37,925 nt of DNA from an uncultured Methanomicrobiales archaeon (GCA_903819595.1 CAIJED010000267.1:1-37925), one strand, 5' to 3'; shown: positions 16,422 through 25,529, numbered from the stretch's first letter. The notes: generated by a model not told the origin, from the letters alone. A program made the numbers and translations.

Positions 16422-17510
16422 ATGAGCAAAATACCAGTCCTTCTCATCGATGACGATGAGGATTTACTCCAGATAGGAAAGGTGTTTCTCGAAGATGACG
16501 GGCGGATCACCGTGAAGACAGTAGGTTCCGCCGAGGAGGCCCTCAATCTGATCGCCATTCACCAATTCGACGTAATCGTCTGTGATTACCGGATGCCCCC
16601 GGGCATGGACAGTAACGGTCTACTAAAAGCCATGAAAGAACAGGGACTCGATGTACCCCTCATCGTGTTCTCGGGATTTGCACGCGAAGATTGTGCGACT
16701 GAAGCCATAAAAAACGGAGCCGCATTTTATCTGCAGAAATCTATCCAGCCCGATGTTCAGTATACGGAAATGAAGAACATGATTCTGCACCTCTCTATGC
16801 TCAGGCACGTACAGCAGGCACTTTTTGAGACCAGAAAAGAATTCGAGTTATTTTCCTACTCAGTCTCCCATGATTTGAGGGCTCCCTTGCGAATCATTGA
16901 CGGCTATTGCAAGATCTTATCAGACAAATATGATGCAAACGTACCTTCAGATTCTCAACAGTATATCGGCCGGATCCGTGCCGCGACAGGAAGAATGGAT
17001 GCATATTTTGAAGACCTGCTCCAGCTCTCCAGGGCAGGGCGCCTTCCGATGAAAACCGAACAGGTGAACCTGTCATCAATGGTAACCTCCATACTGGGTG
17101 AACTATCGCACCCTGCACAGGGACCTCATTTTATGCAGGAGATTGAGAGAGATGTCATTGTCCAGGGAGATCGGGCACTTCTCGAACGCGCACTACAGCA
17201 GATCCTTGAAAATTCCTGTAAATATTCAAAGAACAGGCAACAGATAAGGATCGATTTCGGTACGATACAAATCGATGGCAGAACAGTCTATTTTGTCCGG
17301 GACAATGGTGAGGGGTTCGATACAACGAATGCAAAAGATTTATTCAAACCGTTTCATCGGTTCCATCCCGAATCGCAGTTCCCCGGAACCGGCATCGGAC
17401 TTGCAATTGTCCAAAAAATCATCAGCAGGCATGAAGGATCCCTTCGGCTCGAGAGTTCGGTCGATGGTGGTACAACCATTTTTTTCACTCTCATCAATGG
17501 AGAAAACTAG
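16422..17510 (+). CDS. Hybrid REC-histidine kinase, soluble
   Basis: A 362-residue cytoplasmic signalling protein. The receiver domain (about 4-125) has the acidic pocket Asp10-Asp12 (LLIDDDED), phosphoacceptor Asp55 (VIVCDYRMPP) and Lys106 in FYLQKS. A coiled linker leads to the HisKA dimerisation domain, with phosphorylatable His150 in SVSHDLRAPLR. The ATPase domain follows: N box QILENSCKYS, G1 box DNGEGFD, F box FKPFHRFH and G2 box GTGIGLAIVQ. No transmembrane segment or PAS sensor exists, so input probably arrives through the receiver as part of a phosphorelay. It is followed 117 bases later by the chemoreceptor gene, which has its own TATA box, so a functional link is suggested by proximity only. 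Confidence 0.9.
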   Translation: MSKIPVLLIDDDEDLLQIGKVFLEDDGRITVKTVGSAEEALNLIAIHQFDVIVCDYRMPPGMDSNGLLKAMKEQGLDVPLIVFSGFAREDCATEAIKNGAAFYLQKSIQPDVQYTEMKNMILHLSMLRHVQQALFETRKEFELFSYSVSHDLRAPLRIIDGYCKILSDKYDANVPSDSQQYIGRIRAATGRMDAYFEDLLQLSRAGRLPMKTEQVNLSSMVTSILGELSHPAQGPHFMQEIERDVIVQGDRALLERALQQILENSCKYSKNRQQIRIDFGTIQIDGRTVYFVRDNGEGFDTTNAKDLFKPFHRFHPESQFPGTGIGLAIVQKIISRHEGSLRLESSVDGGTTIFFTLINGEN

Positions 17511-17572
17511 CCGGGTCTGATGACGAAATAATGGAGTATATCCCGTTATCGACCATTTCGCCCCTGTACCGG

Positions 17573-17624
17573 TTATAAATAAACGAAAAAATAATGAACG
17601 TCGAATAAAGATGGGGAGGATAGA
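17573..17624 (+). promoter_or_regulatory. Promoter and ribosome-binding site of the chemoreceptor gene
   Basis: TTATAAATA (17573-17581) predicts a start site near 17604. GGGGAGGA (17613-17620) is a strong Shine-Dalgarno seven bases before the ATG at 17628. These mark 17628, not the later GTG at 17733, as the original start of the gene. Confidence 0.55.
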
Positions 17625-17627
17625 AAA

Positions 17628-17732
17628 ATGAAAGAAGATATCAGAGTATTATCGGTCGAGGACTCACAGGATGATGCTGTCTTCGCGATAGTCGAGCTCG
17701 AAAAAGGCGGCCTTAAAGTTCATCAGTGAAGG
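17628..17732 (+). pseudogene. N-terminal REC fragment cut off by an in-frame TGA
   Basis: From ATG 17628 the frame reads 33 codons with the start of a receiver domain (VLSVEDSQDD, the acidic pocket) and meets TGA at 17727-17729. It then continues without another stop, in the same frame, into [12 protein letters not shown] of the large downstream frame. Related receivers usually have a residue such as Trp, Tyr or Arg just before RVDTA, so a one-base change from TGG to TGA is the simplest origin. The strong ribosome-binding site belongs to this fragment. Whether the lesion is real, an error, or bypassed by restart at GTG 17733 is not decidable from sequence. Confidence 0.75.
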
Positions 17733-20084
17733 GTGGATACTGCCAGCGATATGAAAGAAGCCTTACTTAAAGAAACCTGGGATATTATCCTGTACGATTA
17801 TTCAATCCCCGGGTTCGGGGCGATTCCCGCCCTCGCACTCCTGAAAGAAATGCAGATCGAACTCCCCGTCATTATCATATCAGGGGTTATCGGCGAAGAT
17901 ACCGCGGTGGAGGCGATGCGATCAGGTGCCCGTGATTTTATTGTCAAAGGCAAGTACGCACGTCTCCTCCCTGCAGTCAGGAGGGAGGTTGAGGAGTATA
18001 TCCAGCTCAAGGCACGGGAGGCAGAAGTAAAGAAACAGAAAGCTGAAGCAGTAAAGCAGCGCCAGCTCGCCTTTACCATGATCATGCAGAATCCCCAGCC
18101 GCTGCTCATCATAGACACAAAATTCGATATAAAACTTGCAAATGAAGCATTTCTGAGTTTAAGCGGATATTCTGAAGTACAATTGCAGAAAATGAATATC
18201 AGGGAGTTCAAAATCTTAAAAAAGAGCGGGCACAACATCAAGGAAGCCTTAGCGACTAAAAAAAAAGGGGTGACCGGTGAAGTCACCGTGGAATTCCCGA
18301 AAGCCACTCACTCGCTGGAGCAGCACACGATCCCGCTGCTCGACAAGGAGGGCGGGATCGTGAGCATCATGACTGTGTACAATGATCTCACTGGGAAGTT
18401 GATCGAAGAAGCAAAGCATGAGGAACTCGCCAACTACATTACTGCTTATCTTTCATCCATGGCAGATAATTTAACCAAACTGTCCACAGCAAACCTAGAC
18501 TTCAACCTCGCAATTGCCCCGGCGAGCAAAACGACAGAGGAAGCCCGACAATGGTTCACTGGCATCAACAAAAACCTTGCAGAAGTAAAAGCTGCACTTG
18601 ACCTTCTGGTTTCTGATGCAAATACGCTTACAAAAACCGCAGTAGAAGGGAAACTCGACACCCGGGCAGACGCAACGAAACACCAGGGGGATTACCGCAA
18701 AATCATCGAGGGGGTGAATGCCACCCTCGATGCCGTTATCGGGCCCCTTAACGTTGCCGCCGAGCACGTCGACCGCATCAGCAAGGGAGAGATCCCGGTG
18801 AAGATCACGGACAAGTACAACGGAGATTTCAACGAGATTAAGAATACTCTGAATACATGTATCGATAACATCAATTCCCTTGTTGCAGACGCAAACATGC
18901 TTGCAAAGGCGGCTGTTGAAGGCAAACTCAAAGTCCGGGCAGATGCAACGAAACACCAGGGGGATTACCGAAAAATTGTTGAAGGGTTCAATTCGTCCCT
19001 GGATTATGTGATCAACCCGGTCAATGAAGCGATGCGCATCGCAAACCATTTTTCAAATTGCGATTTTTCAGCACGTGTTGATGAAAAACTTCACCTGGAA
19101 GGTGACTTCATCAAGTTCAAAGACGCACTGAACAGCATCGGCATCGAGATCTCCAAGGCAGTGAACATTATCAATCAGCAGGTTATGGAACTTGCTTCGA
19201 GCGCAGAGGAGGCAAATGCCAGTATTGAAGAAATATCATCAGGTGCGGAACAGATCGCAAAGAATGCCGCAGGAGTAAGTACAAATACCGAACATGGAAA
19301 TGAAGGGATTTCCCAGGTATTACGGGCGATGGAAGATCTCAATCAGACGGTGACAGATGTTGCCCAGAAAGCTGAAAGGGTATCACAACTGACCGAGGAT
19401 GCCAACCAGTTGAGCGTGAAGGGTACCGGGCTTGCAGAGCAGGCAGAACTGGGAATGCGAAGTATCACAACCTCTTCAAACGAGGTCGATAAGATTATTG
19501 TTGATATCAAGGCCGAGATGGACAAGATCGGAAAAATCGTAGGATTGATCAGCGACCTTACCAACCAGACCAATCTCCTTGCCCTCAACGCTGCAATCGA
19601 AGCGGCCCGTGCTGGAGAAGCAGGCAGGGGTTTTGCAGTTGTGGCCTCTGAAGTAAAACCACTAGCCCAGGAGTCCCGTGCATCTGCAGAGAAAATCGCT
19701 GATATGATAGGTACTCTCCAAAAGAAATCACTGGCTGCCGGTGAAGCAATCGCATCATCGAGCCGTGAAGTGAAAGCCGGAAGCGAGGCGCTCAGCCAGA
19801 CACTCCATTCTTTCAAGGATATCGCAAAGTCGATCGAGGATATCAGCAGGAACGTAGTGGAAGTGGCAAGTGTGAGCGAAGAACAAGCTGCAACAGTGGA
19901 GGAAGTCACCGCAAGTGTTACCGAAGTGCATGGAATGGTACAAGCAACCGCGAAAGATGCGATGGATGCGGCTGCCGCTTCAGAAGAAGCATCTGCATCC
20001 ATTGACCAGATCACGAGGGTCATTGGCAGTGTGAACGCGATCGTGGACAATGTCTCTAAAGAGATGGCAAAGTTCAAGGTATGA
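17733..20084 (+). CDS. Soluble methyl-accepting chemotaxis protein (REC-PAS-HAMP-MCP), main part
   Basis: A 783-residue open frame encoding most of a cytoplasmic chemoreceptor; the first 35 codons lie upstream of an in-frame TGA. The rest of the receiver domain (about 1-95) retains phosphoacceptor-like [11 protein letters not shown] and Lys in [12 protein letters not shown] domain follows (about 110-230: [21 protein letters not shown]). HAMP-like units occupy about 260-480, including two near-identical 91-residue repeats with [13 protein letters not shown]. The signalling domain has the conserved tip [20 protein letters not shown] and [13 protein letters not shown]. No transmembrane helix is present, so it senses internal signals and would bind CheW/CheA. 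GTG 17733 is the only nearby restart and has a poor ribosome-binding site. cheW follows in 13 bases. Confidence 0.85.
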   Translation: MDTASDMKEALLKETWDIILYDYSIPGFGAIPALALLKEMQIELPVIIISGVIGEDTAVEAMRSGARDFIVKGKYARLLPAVRREVEEYIQLKAREAEVKKQKAEAVKQRQLAFTMIMQNPQPLLIIDTKFDIKLANEAFLSLSGYSEVQLQKMNIREFKILKKSGHNIKEALATKKKGVTGEVTVEFPKATHSLEQHTIPLLDKEGGIVSIMTVYNDLTGKLIEEAKHEELANYITAYLSSMADNLTKLSTANLDFNLAIAPASKTTEEARQWFTGINKNLAEVKAALDLLVSDANTLTKTAVEGKLDTRADATKHQGDYRKIIEGVNATLDAVIGPLNVAAEHVDRISKGEIPVKITDKYNGDFNEIKNTLNTCIDNINSLVADANMLAKAAVEGKLKVRADATKHQGDYRKIVEGFNSSLDYVINPVNEAMRIANHFSNCDFSARVDEKLHLEGDFIKFKDALNSIGIEISKAVNIINQQVMELASSAEEANASIEEISSGAEQIAKNAAGVSTNTEHGNEGISQVLRAMEDLNQTVTDVAQKAERVSQLTEDANQLSVKGTGLAEQAELGMRSITTSSNEVDKIIVDIKAEMDKIGKIVGLISDLTNQTNLLALNAAIEAARAGEAGRGFAVVASEVKPLAQESRASAEKIADMIGTLQKKSLAAGEAIASSSREVKAGSEALSQTLHSFKDIAKSIEDISRNVVEVASVSEEQAATVEEVTASVTEVHGMVQATAKDAMDAAAASEEASASIDQITRVIGSVNAIVDNVSKEMAKFKV
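18672..18970 (+). repeat. Tandem HAMP-unit duplication in the receptor gene
   Basis: A 26-bp sequence at 18672-18697 recurs exactly at 18945-18970, a 273-bp (91-codon) period. The flanking codons diverge but encode similar residues. This marks an internal duplication of a HAMP-like signalling unit, with the identical block covering ATKHQGDYR. Confidence 0.85.
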
Positions 20085-20097
20085 TGAGGGATTTCAT

Positions 20098-20735
20098 ATG
20101 ACTGATAAGCAGATTATCCCGGTTCCTTCCGGCGGGAGTGCTGCGTTTCACTCTGCACATGTAAATCCCCAGGTGGAACCAACACCCGGAGCACACCATG
20201 CAACTGGTGGTGCTGGTGCTCAAAAATTTAGTGATAATATTCAGGTAGTTGAATTTCTTCTTGAAGATGAACATTTTGCTATTGACCTATTCGAAGTTCG
20301 GGAAGTCGTGGAATATACCCGAATCACCCACCTCCCTGACACCCCCCCTCATATCAGGGGGATCATCGATTTGAGGGGTGAGATTACCACAATCATCGAC
20401 CCAAAAAAACTGATCCATATTCATGGTGAAAAAAAACAGACGAGGTCTCTTCCCGTATCATCGTCCTCGACGATCTGATAACCAGATCGAAAATCAGGAT
20501 CATGATCGATGATGTCCTTTCTGTCTCCACGTACTCCAGGAAAGAAGTGGATACAACGGCAGCCAACATAAACCGGGAACAAAACAATATTATTGGTATT
20601 ATCCGGAAGAAAATCCGGATTAAAGACAAGGATGTCAATGAATTAATTATCTGGATGGATATTCAGCGACTGCTGACTGAGGCTGATCAGGTAATTGTGA
20701 AGGAAAATTATCGCGGGAACACGGAAAATTATTAA
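20098..20735 (+). pseudogene. cheW: cheW split by a one-base frameshift
   Basis: Two frames together make one CheW adaptor, the protein linking receptors to the kinase CheA. The first part, ATG 20098 to a stop at 20478, has a low-complexity N-terminal extension and the SH3-like first half (VVEFLLEDEHFAIDLFEVRE, RGIIDLRGEITTIID). The second half (RIIVLDDLITRSKIRIMIDD, VLSVSTYSRKEVDT) lies in the -1 frame and ends at 20735. The switch point is the A8 run at 20429-20436: adding one A gives a continuous 212-residue CheW (GEKKTDEVSSRIIVLDDL). Explanations are a recent deletion, a base-calling error, or -1 slippage on the A-run. ATG at 20098 has ATGAGGGA upstream, 13 bases after the receptor stop. 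Confidence 0.85.
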
Positions 20736-20884
20736 TTATCTCGCGATATCCTGTTTTCCCAGGTCACGTGAAGGTTAGTGACAGTTTTTTATCCAGTTGA
20801 TCCCACATACGTGCAGCCCGTGTTTTTATCGATTTCGCTTCGATACCGGTAATTCAGATAACCCTTTCTATTGAATTTTTGCAT

Positions 20885-21625
20885 CTAAATTTCCCCCATC
20901 TCCCAAGGGTGATTGAGGATTGCCAGTACATCCCGACGTTGTTTCACCATTGAATACAATTGCACACAGAGTTCACTAAATGCGGTCATGAATTCCAGAG
21001 CCTTGACCCTTTTTAATGCGGGTATATCAGGATATAACGGATTTTTCAGAAAACTGCCATTCGTCATCTCATAATACGCAGCACCACGGAATTTTACATA
21101 TTCGCGATAATCACTCTGGAACCGGGAAGATACAAGGTTTGCCATCTGCAGAACCGAATCGTTCGTCGGGTTAATCGTAACATGCCCAAACCCGGGGGGA
21201 ACCATCACGAGGTCACCTGCAAACGCATCAACAACAATAACCTGCGAGAAGTCATGGGCCTGGAGAAGGTAGTGAGCATGCCCTTTCATTACTTCATAGA
21301 CCTCCGGATACCCGTATCCTTCCGGATTTTCCGGGTGATAATGCCCCAGAGTCTTGACATATTCACCACAGAGGTCGCGGGGCGGAATAACGGTAATATC
21401 ATACCTGATTCCCTGTTCCCGAAGCCATTCGCGATCAGATCCCGGCATCGCAACATCCCGGAACATATAGTACATATCTCCATCGCACCGGCAATCCGGA
21501 TCGGCAAAGACAGGTTGTAATTCGTCTGCCACCCTGATATCAGGTTCCGGGAGCGGTCCGATCCAATGAGGCCCTAAATCAGTAATATCCTGAAACAGAT
21601 GGGCATGATTCACCATGCGGTTCAT
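20885..21625 (-). CDS. pgiA: Cupin-type glucose-6-phosphate isomerase
   Basis: A 246-residue archaeal cupin phosphoglucose isomerase, interconverting glucose-6-phosphate and fructose-6-phosphate. The metal site appears as GHYHPENPEGYGYPEVYEV, where His95, His97 and Glu108 align with the ligands of the Pyrococcus enzyme, and His148 in PGFGHVTINP is the fourth. TPTNDS-type and ADLVSS-type cupin strands are visible (NPTNDSVLQMANLVSS). The N-terminal 60 and C-terminal 40 residues extend beyond the smallest Pyrococcus form. Its ATG overlaps the phosphofructokinase stop as ATGA, so the two are translated together and form a G6P-F6P-FBP step pair. Confidence 0.92.
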   Translation of the reverse strand: MNRMVNHAHLFQDITDLGPHWIGPLPEPDIRVADELQPVFADPDCRCDGDMYYMFRDVAMPGSDREWLREQGIRYDITVIPPRDLCGEYVKTLGHYHPENPEGYGYPEVYEVMKGHAHYLLQAHDFSQVIVVDAFAGDLVMVPPGFGHVTINPTNDSVLQMANLVSSRFQSDYREYVKFRGAAYYEMTNGSFLKNPLYPDIPALKRVKALEFMTAFSELCVQLYSMVKQRRDVLAILNHPWEMGEI

Positions 21626-22662
21626 CGCCTCCCGCCGATTACGGTCTTTGCGAGTTCATAAAGCTCAAGATCCACGGTTTTTAACCGGAACACGGCCTCT
21701 TCAAGCGGTACTGATGTGATCTGGTTGCCGTGGATGGCCGCCATCTGACCGAACTTCCCGGCATCAATAAGCTGTACCGCTGCCACACCCAGGCGGGTAG
21801 CAAGAACCCGGTCAAATGCAGTTGGAGACCCCCCACGCTGAATATGGCCGAGGATGGTGACACGTGTCTCAATACCGAGCCTTTTCTCCAACTCTTTTCC
21901 AAGGAGAAGCCCTACACCCACAAATTTTTCGTTGCCACATTCGTCCCGGATATCTTCAGGTACCGGGGGTAGGCCGATATCCTCCCGCCTGGCCCCTTCC
22001 GCGATAACAACAATAGAGAATTTTTTCCCTGAATCATACCGTGCCTGGAGATTTTTACAAACCGAATCCATGGTAAAGCGCACTTCCGGGATCAGGATTT
22101 CATCGGCCCCTCCGGCAAGTCCGGCAGTCAGTGCAATCCAACCCACGTTCCGTCCCATCACTTCTACCACAATAATCCGGTGATGGGATTCGGCAGTCGT
22201 GTGAAGGCGGTCAATTGCCTCAGTTACCGTAGAAACTGCGGTATCAAACCCGAATGTCACATCGGTACCTGATATATCATTATCAATGGTCTTAGGAACA
22301 CCAACCAGCGGTATCCCCTGTTTTGAGACATCGCGTGCCGCAGACAGGGTGCCGTCACCTCCAATCACAACGAGAGCATGAATTCCGTACTTTTTCATGT
22401 TGTATTGGATCTTCTGGAAATCTGATCTTTTTTCCAGGGGGTTTGTACGGGATGTACCCAGGATCGTCCCTCCCCGTGGAAGGATCCCGGAAACAGAAAA
22501 ATCCGTGAGTGGTTCTACATCTCCATCAATCAGACCCCGCCAGCCATTGCGGATGCCAAGTGTTTCGTAACCATATTTTATACCGGACCGGACGACCGCC
22601 CGGATCACCGCATTCAGCCCTGGGCAATCCCCCCCACCCGTCAGGACACCAATAGTTTTCAT
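21622..22662 (-). CDS. pfkA: PFKA-family 6-phosphofructokinase
   Basis: A 346-residue phosphofructokinase of the bacterial PFKA type, phosphorylating fructose-6-phosphate. It shows GVLTGGGDCPGLNAVIR, the donor-site motif GGDGTLSAA (Gly104), catalytic PKTIDNDI with Lys124 and Asp127, and FGFDTA, VEVMGRNVGW and GHIQRGG. Gly104 normally marks ATP use, while Lys124 is typical of pyrophosphate enzymes. The Gly104/Lys124 pair is known from group III PFKs, so donor identity is uncertain although ATP is favoured. Most characterised methanogen PFKs are unrelated ADP-dependent enzymes, so transfer from bacteria is likely. ATG at 22662 has GGAGGGTGAGG five bases upstream. Confidence 0.93.
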   Translation of the reverse strand: MKTIGVLTGGGDCPGLNAVIRAVVRSGIKYGYETLGIRNGWRGLIDGDVEPLTDFSVSGILPRGGTILGTSRTNPLEKRSDFQKIQYNMKKYGIHALVVIGGDGTLSAARDVSKQGIPLVGVPKTIDNDISGTDVTFGFDTAVSTVTEAIDRLHTTAESHHRIIVVEVMGRNVGWIALTAGLAGGADEILIPEVRFTMDSVCKNLQARYDSGKKFSIVVIAEGARREDIGLPPVPEDIRDECGNEKFVGVGLLLGKELEKRLGIETRVTILGHIQRGGSPTAFDRVLATRLGVAAVQLIDAGKFGQMAAIHGNQITSVPLEEAVFRLKTVDLELYELAKTVIGGRR

Positions 22663-22667
22663 ACCAG

Positions 22668-22707
22668 CCTCACCCTCCGGTTCATGGTTCCCTGTTGTTG
22701 TATTTAA
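22668..22707 (-). promoter_or_regulatory. Candidate internal promoter for pfkA-pgiA
   Basis: In the 137-bp gap after the phosphoribulokinase stop, minus-strand TTAAATA (22701-22707) is followed by GGAGGGTGAGG (22668-22678). The pair pfkA-pgiA could thus be transcribed apart from the upstream genes. Confidence 0.4.
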
Positions 22708-22799
22708 TCATTGTCGCGTCTGCCAGGGTATATCTGCCTGCAGGACCGTTGAATCTGCAGGAATGTTCGATCGGGTTCCTAGTCCCTTTCCCATCAGGT

Positions 22800-23801
22800 T
22801 CACGTCATCGCCCCCGGACCCGTATTTTCAGGGTTACCTTCCCTGCAAATCTCCAGAAAAATCCTTCGATGGATAATCCTCCAGCTGATGATCAACTGGA
22901 TCAAATCGGCGGCGGTCACATATTCACGGTCCCTGAACATGGATATCGGGTGTACTTTCGTCTGGTGTTCGATACTGCGTTCAAGTTTTTCTACGACATG
23001 CCCGCTGAGTTCCCCATCAACAATCAGCTCTCCCATTCTATGCCCGTATTGAAGACCGGTCGTAAATTTAAGTGAAAAGTCTCGTTCAGATAGTGACAGG
23101 ATCGAGTATAGGTCAAGTGAGAGGTCAATATCCTTAATACGATGCTTCATCCGGTTCTGGGAAAGTGTTACCTGGTAGACATCGCGCTCATCACCGAGCG
23201 CTGTGCCATATTCGGAGTAATCGATCCCGACAACCGCATCCGCATATTCTTTCTGGGGAGCGATATACCGTTCATAATCAGTTTTACGGCTCTCAATGTG
23301 CCTTTTCACCTCAGCAACTGAATAACCCCGCTTGTTACTGTCCCGTTTAATTTTCCAGTCATACTTTATATCCGGTGCAGGGTCCACAAACAGCATAAAG
23401 TCCAGGTTGTTACGAAGTGCAGGGGTGAAAAATGTGTGCAGACCTTCAAGGATAAGAACCTTTTGCGGGGAGAATATGACCGCGGGGTCGAATTTCCCGG
23501 TATCATGATTGTATACCGGTTTCTCTATTGGCATGCCCTGCCTGAGCCGGGAAAGGTCCTTTTCAAGTTTCCCGATACAGTTTGCAGCCGGATCCAGGGC
23601 CGTGATTCCCAGGTTCATTCGTTCTTCCCGATCATACCGGTGGTAATCATCGAGCGTGATGGTTGATACAAGGTCACTGCCAAAAATACACCGTACTCCT
23701 TGTGTAAATGTAGTTTTCCCGGAACCGCTGTCCCCGGCCACACCAATGGTAAAGATGTAGGGTGATGCGGCAATCGTATCCTTAAAGTTCGGTGCATGCA
23801 C
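22800..23801 (-). CDS. prk: Phosphoribulokinase
   Basis: A 333-residue kinase of the phosphoribulokinase/uridine kinase family. The expected reaction is ribulose-5-phosphate plus ATP to ribulose-1,5-bisphosphate, the substrate of RuBisCO. The Walker A loop GDSGSGKT starts at residue 23. The catalytic STITLDDYHRYDREER, Walker B-like VLILEGLHTFF and DIKYDWKIKRDSNKRGYS follow as in archaeal PRKs such as that of Methanospirillum hungatei, shown active in a RuBisCO-linked pathway. A uridine kinase would be much shorter. The start may be GTG 23801 or TTG 23807, which directly follows the stop of the debranching-enzyme gene. Either way the two are adjacent and probably cotranscribed. Confidence 0.9.
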   Translation of the reverse strand: MHAPNFKDTIAASPYIFTIGVAGDSGSGKTTFTQGVRCIFGSDLVSTITLDDYHRYDREERMNLGITALDPAANCIGKLEKDLSRLRQGMPIEKPVYNHDTGKFDPAVIFSPQKVLILEGLHTFFTPALRNNLDFMLFVDPAPDIKYDWKIKRDSNKRGYSVAEVKRHIESRKTDYERYIAPQKEYADAVVGIDYSEYGTALGDERDVYQVTLSQNRMKHRIKDIDLSLDLYSILSLSERDFSLKFTTGLQYGHRMGELIVDGELSGHVVEKLERSIEHQTKVHPISMFRDREYVTAADLIQLIISWRIIHRRIFLEICREGNPENTGPGAMT

Positions 23802-23807
23802 GTCCAA

Positions 23808-25520
23808 TCACACCCCATCTGTTTTTTTCAGCAGAGAAACCATCCTGCATGCCCGCGAGATCTCTGCAACACTCCATGCCTGCGCAATACAACCACCCGG
23901 AGTGTAAGGGAAATCCCCATCAAATATTTCAGAAATAAAACCGGCACCAGCTTCCCGGATGTGCGTTTTGATCGGTTCAAGCAGTGGAGCAACCTTCGAG
24001 CCGGGTGTCCCGTTCCTGATAAGGGCTTCAGTATACCATCCGGTAAGCCACGGCCAGACGCAACCGTTATGGTAACTGCCATCTCCGTTGAAATGCCCCT
24101 GGTACCGTGCATCATGGGGTGAAAGAGTACGCAAACCATACGGGGTCAGGAGTGCCTTTGAGACCGTCGCAAGGGCTGCAGAGGCCTTATCCGCATCAAC
24201 CAGGCCTAATGCAAGTGCTATTACCTGGTTTGGCCGCAGGGTCGGATCGATCGGGTCAATCCGGTCATAAAGGCATCCTGATTCCTCATTCCAGAATTTT
24301 TCAAATTCTGATATTGCTGCCGCAGACCTTACCGGTGGGGTAAGCCCTAATGATTCCACCCAGGTAAGAGCGTGAATCCACAATGCATTGATCTCAACAG
24401 GTTTTCCCTCGCGAGGTGTAAAAATGGTATCCATCCACGTGCTTCTCGGGGCGACCGAGATAAGATGATGATCGATCTTTGCCACCGGAGAGTCAGGGTA
24501 CTGATCAAGGATCCTCGTGATGACCGGTACCATTGACTGAATAAACGTATCTTCTCCCCACTGGCGATGGTACCTGCTGAGTGCATGGATGAACCACAAT
24601 GATGCATCACTCGTGTGGTAGTTGTCGGGGAACCGGTTAGGGATCAGCCCGCCGGTCATGTTCTCTGCAAGGTGCCTGAGCACACACTGGGCAGCAACTT
24701 TCTTCCCCCGATCTATGAGGAGACCGGTGACGCTGATAGCAGAATCACGCCCCCATGATTCAGTGAACCAGTGATAACCTGCATAGATCTCGTTATTGTG
24801 GCAGAAGGTGTCGGCAGCCCGGTCAAGCCAGTCCTGGAATGAATGTGCTTCCGGAGTGTTTTTCTGAAGGCCCACAACATTATCCTTCCGAAAACAACGC
24901 AGGCTGACAGATTCACTGTTTACATGCCCGGAAAAAAATCCGGGGGATAGTAAGTCTTCCACATGTTCATAGCCACGTTCTTTTTCCCGTTCATACCATA
25001 CATTCCAGTAAGTCTCCTGTTCCAGAGTAAAGGGCATGTCCCCCCGAAGGACCGTCCCGGACCACTGCAGGACATTTTCGTTATACTCAAATTCTATATG
25101 GGGATCGCGGATGACCTGGTTTACGGAACGGTTCGCGATAAGAGGCCGGATAAAAAGATCAGCTTCCCCAGTCAGGTCATAGGTGATGATGGGACTGTTG
25201 TTGAAGGTGATGGTTTTTTTTACGATGACATCATCGATCCAGAATATCCATGACGGGGGGTAGAGGCTGAATGAAAAGCAATTCCCAGGGCTATCGGATT
25301 GAGCTGTCCCTTCATACTGCTGTCCCGAAATCCGTACACCGTTCACCTGTTCATCTAGTGAGGAAAAATACACGGTCCCCTCATGGACAAAGAGGCCATG
25401 GTATTTTCGGGTGTTGCCAAAGATCGATGAAGAACAGTAGGCCTGGTCACCCGCCATGAGAAACTCAAGTGCCCGACCGGCATGGGGCGTCAGCATTTCC
25501 CTGCCGTACCTGAGAGTCAT
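23808..25520 (-). CDS. Glycogen debranching enzyme (amylo-alpha-1,6-glucosidase)
   Basis: A 570-residue enzyme of the archaeal/bacterial GDE family, hydrolysing alpha-1,6 branch points of glycogen after phosphorylase action. The N-terminal beta-sandwich domain (about 1-215) begins with LEFLMAGDQAYCSSSIFGN and TRKYHGLFV, typical of GDE_N. The C-terminal (alpha/alpha)6 barrel has GYHWFTESWGRDSAISVTGL, DASLWFIHAL, LRTLSPHDARYQGHFNGDG and SYHNGCVWPWL, the family's catalytic blocks. Length is a little short of the usual 600-650. ATG at 25520 has AAGGTG upstream, and the gap to the preceding glycosyltransferase stop is nine bases. It is convincingly part of the glycogen operon. Confidence 0.92.
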   Translation of the reverse strand: MTLRYGREMLTPHAGRALEFLMAGDQAYCSSSIFGNTRKYHGLFVHEGTVYFSSLDEQVNGVRISGQQYEGTAQSDSPGNCFSFSLYPPSWIFWIDDVIVKKTITFNNSPIITYDLTGEADLFIRPLIANRSVNQVIRDPHIEFEYNENVLQWSGTVLRGDMPFTLEQETYWNVWYEREKERGYEHVEDLLSPGFFSGHVNSESVSLRCFRKDNVVGLQKNTPEAHSFQDWLDRAADTFCHNNEIYAGYHWFTESWGRDSAISVTGLLIDRGKKVAAQCVLRHLAENMTGGLIPNRFPDNYHTSDASLWFIHALSRYHRQWGEDTFIQSMVPVITRILDQYPDSPVAKIDHHLISVAPRSTWMDTIFTPREGKPVEINALWIHALTWVESLGLTPPVRSAAAISEFEKFWNEESGCLYDRIDPIDPTLRPNQVIALALGLVDADKASAALATVSKALLTPYGLRTLSPHDARYQGHFNGDGSYHNGCVWPWLTGWYTEALIRNGTPGSKVAPLLEPIKTHIREAGAGFISEIFDGDFPYTPGGCIAQAWSVAEISRACRMVSLLKKTDGV

Positions 25521-25529
25521 AGGCAGATA

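Noticed and set aside
17727-17729. TGA as selenocysteine in the receptor
   Set aside because: No SECIS-like structure or selenoprotein family context; receivers have no selenocysteine, and the position is not catalytic.
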